A stretch of 10,147 nt of DNA from a gamma proteobacterium symbiont of Bathyaustriella thionipta (GTDB lineage Bacteria > Pseudomonadota > Gammaproteobacteria > Chromatiales > Chromatiaceae): assembly GCA_025656895.1 (NCBI GenBank), contig JAHXHF010000106.1:1-10147 (forward strand), written 5' to 3'. Positions 7,604-10,147 of this stretch are shown one piece after another (within the stretch, counting starts at the first letter, position 1; every line of letters starts with the position of its first letter). A model generated the notes under the pieces. The model made no database searches, was not told where the DNA came from, and saw nothing but the letters and a program-made list of their open reading frames with translations. The position numbers and the translations under genes are program-made.

Positions 7604-9040
7604 ATGCAATGGGAAACAGTCATCGGGCTTGAAATTCACGCCCAGCTAGCGACCAAAAGCAAAATATTTTCGGGTTCTTCAACCGCTTATGGAGCAGCGC
7701 CGAATACCCAGGCCAATACCATCGACCTGGGGTTTCCGGGTGTTTTGCCGGTACTCAATCGAAGCGCTGTGTCTATGGCGATTCGCCTGGGCCTGGCAAT
7801 TGAAGCCGAGATTGCACCGCGTTCGGTATTCGCGCGCAAGAATTATTTTTATCCTGACTTGCCCAAAGGCTACCAGATCAGCCAGTTTGAATTACCGGTA
7901 GTGGGTAAAGGGGAAGTGGAACTGGTGATGGGTGAGGATGATATTCGTGTCATCGGAGTCACCCGCGCGCATCTGGAAGAAGATGCGGGTAAATCACTGC
8001 ATGAAGATTTTCATGGCAAAACCGGGGTTGATCTCAACCGTGCAGGAACACCTCTGCTGGAGATCGTTTCCGAACCGGACATGCGCAACGCAAAAGAAGC
8101 GGTCGCCTATGCCAAAAAAATTCACCAGATTGTGCGTTATATCGGTATTTGCGACGGCAATATGCAGGAAGGCTCTTTCCGTATGGATGCCAATATTTCG
8201 GTGCGCCCTAAAGGCCAGGAAGCCTTCGGAACCCGTGCCGAAATTAAAAACATCAATTCTTTCCGCTTTCTGGAACGCGCCATTAATTTTGAAGTGGAGC
8301 GCCAGATTGATGTGATTGAAGGCGGCGGTACGGTGGTACAGGAAACACGCCTGTATGATGCTGACAAAAATGAAACACGCACCATGCGAGCCAAGGAAGA
8401 AGCCAACGACTATCGTTATTTTCCGGATCCTGATCTGCTGCCGCTGATTATAGAAGAGCAGGATATTGAAGCCGAACGCAGCAATCTGCCTGAATTACCC
8501 GATATCAAACGCAAACGCTTCCAAAGCGATTTTGGCCTGAACCGTTATGATGCCGCCGTACTGACCGCATCCCGAGTATTGGGCGATTATTACGAAACCG
8601 TGGTAAAAGCTGCCAATGGCGAAGCCAAACTGGCCGCCAACTGGGTGATGGGCGAACTGTCCGCCAGCCTGAACAGGCAAGGTATGGATATTGAACAAAG
8701 CCCGCTCAGTGCCGAGCAACTGGGCGGCATGTTGCTGCGTATTTCAGATAACACCATCTCCGGAAAAATTGCCAAACAGGTGTTTGAAGCCATGTGGAAC
8801 GGCGAAGGTGATGCCGACAGCGTAATTGAAAAGCAAGGTCTGAAGCAGATCACCGACAGCGGCGCCATTGAAAGTATTATTGATGACATCATGGCCGCCA
8901 ACCCCGGTCAGCTGCAACAGTACCGCAGCGGCAAGGACAAGCTGTTTGGTTTCTTCGTCGGCCAGGTCATGAAAGCCACCCAGGGCAAAGCCAACCCCAG
9001 GCAGGTGAATGAGCTGTTAAAAAGCAAGCTGGCCGGGTAA
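7604..9040 (+). CDS. gatB: Asp-tRNA(Asn)/Glu-tRNA(Gln) amidotransferase subunit B
   Basis: tRNA-binding and kinase/transamidase subunit of GatCAB: activates the misacylated Glu or Asp with ATP and adds the ammonia supplied by GatA. The 478 residues match the usual length. The cradle domain (about 1-290) has IGLEIHAQL (7-15), RKNYFYPDLPKGYQISQ (78-94), DLNRAGTPLLEIVSEPDM (143-160), MQEGSFRMDANIS (187-199), EIKNINSFRFLERAI (213-227), and EEANDYRYFPDPDLLPL (265-281). The rest forms the helical and YqeY-like tail that contacts the tRNA elbow. GGAG lies 7 bases before the ATG. It is the last gene of the operon; a hairpin follows 12 bases past its stop. The call is certain; whether the substrate is tRNA(Gln), tRNA(Asn) or both cannot be told from here. 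Confidence 0.97.
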   Translation: MQWETVIGLEIHAQLATKSKIFSGSSTAYGAAPNTQANTIDLGFPGVLPVLNRSAVSMAIRLGLAIEAEIAPRSVFARKNYFYPDLPKGYQISQFELPVVGKGEVELVMGEDDIRVIGVTRAHLEEDAGKSLHEDFHGKTGVDLNRAGTPLLEIVSEPDMRNAKEAVAYAKKIHQIVRYIGICDGNMQEGSFRMDANISVRPKGQEAFGTRAEIKNINSFRFLERAINFEVERQIDVIEGGGTVVQETRLYDADKNETRTMRAKEEANDYRYFPDPDLLPLIIEEQDIEAERSNLPELPDIKRKRFQSDFGLNRYDAAVLTASRVLGDYYETVVKAANGEAKLAANWVMGELSASLNRQGMDIEQSPLSAEQLGGMLLRISDNTISGKIAKQVFEAMWNGEGDADSVIEKQGLKQITDSGAIESIIDDIMAANPGQLQQYRSGKDKLFGFFVGQVMKATQGKANPRQVNELLKSKLAG

Positions 9041-9051
9041 TAGAGCGGCAA

Positions 9052-9072
9052 GGCTGGTGTAAAGAGCCAGCC
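9052..9072 (+). terminator. Hairpin after gatB, possible terminator
   Basis: GGCTGG (9052-9057) pairs perfectly with CCAGCC (9067-9072) around a 9-base loop, just downstream of the gatB stop. Only a short TTTT (9079-9082) follows, set 6 bases from the stem, so as an intrinsic terminator it is weak. Its position at the operon end favours a terminator or mRNA-protecting stem. Confidence 0.4.
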
Positions 9073-9093
9073 GGTAAATTTTATGTCCAATCA

Positions 9094-9468
9094 ATGAAAT
9101 TCAAGTCAATAAAACCAATGGCTCATAATTTCAGCCATTCATTCGTGAGCCTAATGAATGATGTTGATAACGGCTTTGTAATGGACGACTTGAAAAAGCT
9201 GGCCAGAAAAGCAAAGGGACGGCGTATATCCATTCAGTGGGTACCAGCGCGGCCATACAAATGGTTTGAACTGAATAAAAGGATTAGAAAATCCATTCGT
9301 ATCTATCAAAAATGGCTCCCGCAACACATGCAAGATCATGGTGTCTCTCCTGCCATGCTAAAGGAAATGAGAACCGATATTTATCTTGCTGATAACCGCC
9401 AGATACGTGTTGAATCCTATGTTCGCGACTCCCGGGGTAGAGAGTATGTGCAAGATGTGATGTATTAG
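9094..9468 (+). CDS. Protein of unknown function, 124 residues
   Basis: I do not recognise a named family. The product is 124 residues, soluble-looking, with no signal peptide or membrane segment, and rich in basic residues. Visible landmarks are an N-terminal HNFSHSFVSLMNDVDNGFVM (11-30), a Lys/Arg-rich helix-like stretch (33-45), a hydrophobic strand ISIQWVP (45-51), a second basic helix (60-72), and a C-terminal strand-rich part with TDIYLADNRQIRVESYV (94-110) and RDSRGREYV. The mixed, patterned composition argues for a real gene. The ATG has no clear Shine-Dalgarno; an in-frame ATG at 9118 is no better. It may have its own promoter, since it lies behind the hairpin after gatB. GC is visibly lower than in gatB. 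It could be an acquired accessory gene; its function is unknown. Confidence 0.65.
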   Translation: MKFKSIKPMAHNFSHSFVSLMNDVDNGFVMDDLKKLARKAKGRRISIQWVPARPYKWFELNKRIRKSIRIYQKWLPQHMQDHGVSPAMLKEMRTDIYLADNRQIRVESYVRDSRGREYVQDVMY

Positions 9469-9506
9469 AAAATTGCAGCTATTCAGTGAGTCATAACATT
9501 ACAGTG

Positions 9507-9537
9507 TGACGGTTCAGATCGCCGCTGGAATCCGTCA
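9507..9537 (+). repeat. Imperfect inverted repeat in the gap after the unknown gene
   Basis: TGACGG (9507-9512) pairs with CCGTCA (9532-9537). The stem can extend through TT/AA and CAG/CTG with two single-base bulges, giving about 11 pairs around a 7-base loop (9518-9524). A further CATAA/TTATG pair flanks it (9492-9496 and 9540-9544). No T-run follows, so it is not a standard terminator. The remainder of 9469-9661 is AT-rich with no gene; TATAAA at 9566-9571 could be a -10 element but has only a poor -35. Confidence 0.35.
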
Positions 9538-9649
9538 GATTATGGATGAAATTAGCGTTTACTCGTATAAATGACAATTTTGTAACACAGAGATAGCTGG
9601 TTTAGTGGTTAGCTGAGCAGTAACAAAAAATCAGCATAAAAATCAAAAT

Positions 9650-9654
9650 GAGGA
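9650..9654 (+). promoter_or_regulatory. Ribosome binding site for the TTG-initiated methyltransferase
   Basis: GAGGA lies 7 bases before the TTG at 9662-9664. No ATG or GTG occurs in that frame back to the upstream stop (TGA in the stretch GCTGAGCAG near 9613), so this site supports the TTG as the start. Confidence 0.5.
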
Positions 9655-9661
9655 TTGTGGA

Positions 9662-10072
9662 TTGAAGAGAGAGTATCAGTTTGATTTTTCCAGTAATCCT
9701 GCCGGACAGTACGATATTCTTGGGCGTGAGCGAAAGGCCAAGACAATGGTTGCTGTTTTAGAGGATTGTATAAAGAAGCCATTGAAGGAACTATGCCTTC
9801 TTAATGTTGGAGGGTCCTCTGGAATAATTGATAATTATCTTGCAGATTACTTTCGTTCAGTTGTTAGTATAGATATTGATGAATCTGCGATAGAAAAAGC
9901 AATAAGAAAATTCCAGAAGAATAATATTGATTTTAAAGTAGGGGATGCTCTGGATTTAGAGTTTTCTGATAATATGTTTGATGTTGTTATTTGCTCTCAA
10001 GTTTATGAGCATGTCCCTTCTGCAGAAAAGATGATGGATGAGATATTTCGTGTTCTTGGTAAGCGCCAATAA
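9662..10072 (+). CDS. Truncated class I SAM-dependent methyltransferase (probably broken)
   Basis: The reading frame encodes the first 136 residues of a Rossmann-fold methyltransferase of the Methyltransf_11/25 kind. Motif I is LLNVGGSSG (46-54). SIDID (69-73) holds the acidic residue expected to bind the SAM ribose. GDALDLEF (94-101) corresponds to the adenine-contact loop. FDVVICSQVYEHVPSAEKM (106-124) is the post-II region, leading to DEIFRVL. Family members normally continue with a KPGG-type turn and a further 80 or more residues; here the frame runs into GKRQ and stops, at a sequence resembling an IS end. The start is TTG with a well-placed GAGGA. The gene is strikingly AT-rich next to gatB, which suggests horizontal origin. 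The substrate is unknown; such genes are common in surface-polysaccharide loci, but nothing here proves that. The C-terminal substrate-binding part is missing, so the product is probably inactive. Confidence 0.8.
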   Translation: MKREYQFDFSSNPAGQYDILGRERKAKTMVAVLEDCIKKPLKELCLLNVGGSSGIIDNYLADYFRSVVSIDIDESAIEKAIRKFQKNNIDFKVGDALDLEFSDNMFDVVICSQVYEHVPSAEKMMDEIFRVLGKRQ

Positions 10073-10147
10073 ATCAGCACCTATTATTTCACCTGTACAT
10101 CGGTAACACTTTCTCCTGAGTATTTCACAGGAGATGATCATGGATAA
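10059..10147 (+). mobile_element. Probable left end of an insertion sequence (IS66-like terminus), cut by the window edge
   Basis: GTAAGCG at 10059-10065 matches the terminal sequence typical of IS66-family elements, as I remember it. It falls exactly where the methyltransferase stops resembling its family. The next 74 bases contain an 8-base direct repeat TATTTCAC (10085-10092 and 10121-10128) and lead to a new start codon with a strong ribosome binding site, as expected of the leader before a transposase-operon gene. Only one end is visible and no transposase sequence can be read, so the family is a guess. Terminal repeat clusters also occur in IS21-type elements. Confidence 0.4.
10140..10147 (+). 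CDS. Start of a new gene running off the window, possibly an IS gene
   Basis: ATG at 10140-10142 follows AGGAG (10129-10133) with 6 bases between, a near-ideal ribosome binding site. Only ATG GAT AA is visible, that is Met-Asp and then Lys or Asn if the third codon is sense. Its position 81 bases inside the presumed IS end fits the first open reading frame of the element. The product cannot be identified. Confidence 0.35.

Noticed and set aside
9492..9544. Integron attC-like recombination site
   Set aside because: Although stems are nested and bulged, the required core sites (GTTRRRY and its partner RYYYAAC) are not present at the ends, and no integrase is in the window.
1..10147. CRISPR array, tRNA or rRNA genes
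   Set aside because: No regularly spaced repeats and no tRNA or rRNA-like conserved stretches were seen on either strand.

Overview
The window looks like chromosomal DNA from a proteobacterium, most likely a gammaproteobacterium (a betaproteobacterium is possible). MreB is close to the Escherichia/Pseudomonas type, and the arrangement of a divergent gatCAB operon beside mreBCD is common in those groups. In this case mreBCD runs straight into mrdA and rodA, as in many beta- and early-branching gammaproteobacteria. Having gatCAB suggests that Gln-tRNA and/or Asn-tRNA is made by the indirect transamidation route.

Layout. Positions 1-121 hold no assignable gene; a short stem-loop and an open but unrecognised frame are visible. 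From 122 to 5605 on the minus strand lies the complete rod-shape (elongasome) operon, in transcription order mreB, mreC, mreD, mrdA (PBP2), rodA. Two junctions (mreC/mreD and mrdA/rodA) are 4-base ATGA overlaps. A 233-bp divergent intergenic region (5606-5838) holds candidate promoters for both directions. From 5839 to 9040 on the plus strand lies gatC-gatA-gatB, followed by a hairpin that may end the operon. From 9094 onward the sequence changes character. There is a small protein of unknown function (9094-9468), a non-coding gap with an imperfect hairpin, and an AT-rich SAM-dependent methyltransferase gene (from 9662) that breaks off after its SAM-binding half. The break falls at a GTAAGCG sequence resembling the end of an IS66-type insertion sequence, and 81 bases further in a new reading frame opens with a good ribosome binding site.

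How the genes work together. MreB filaments with MreC and MreD organise the RodA glycosyltransferase and the PBP2 transpeptidase for lateral cell-wall synthesis, so the minus-strand operon encodes the core elongation machine. GatC, GatA and GatB form one heterotrimeric enzyme. The right-hand end looks like an accessory region: low-GC genes and a probable transposon insertion.

The most notable observation in the conserved part is that mreC appears to start at a rare ATT codon. I found no evidence of a wholly new biological system. The points worth following up are the mreC start, the probable IS insertion, and the unassigned 124-residue protein.
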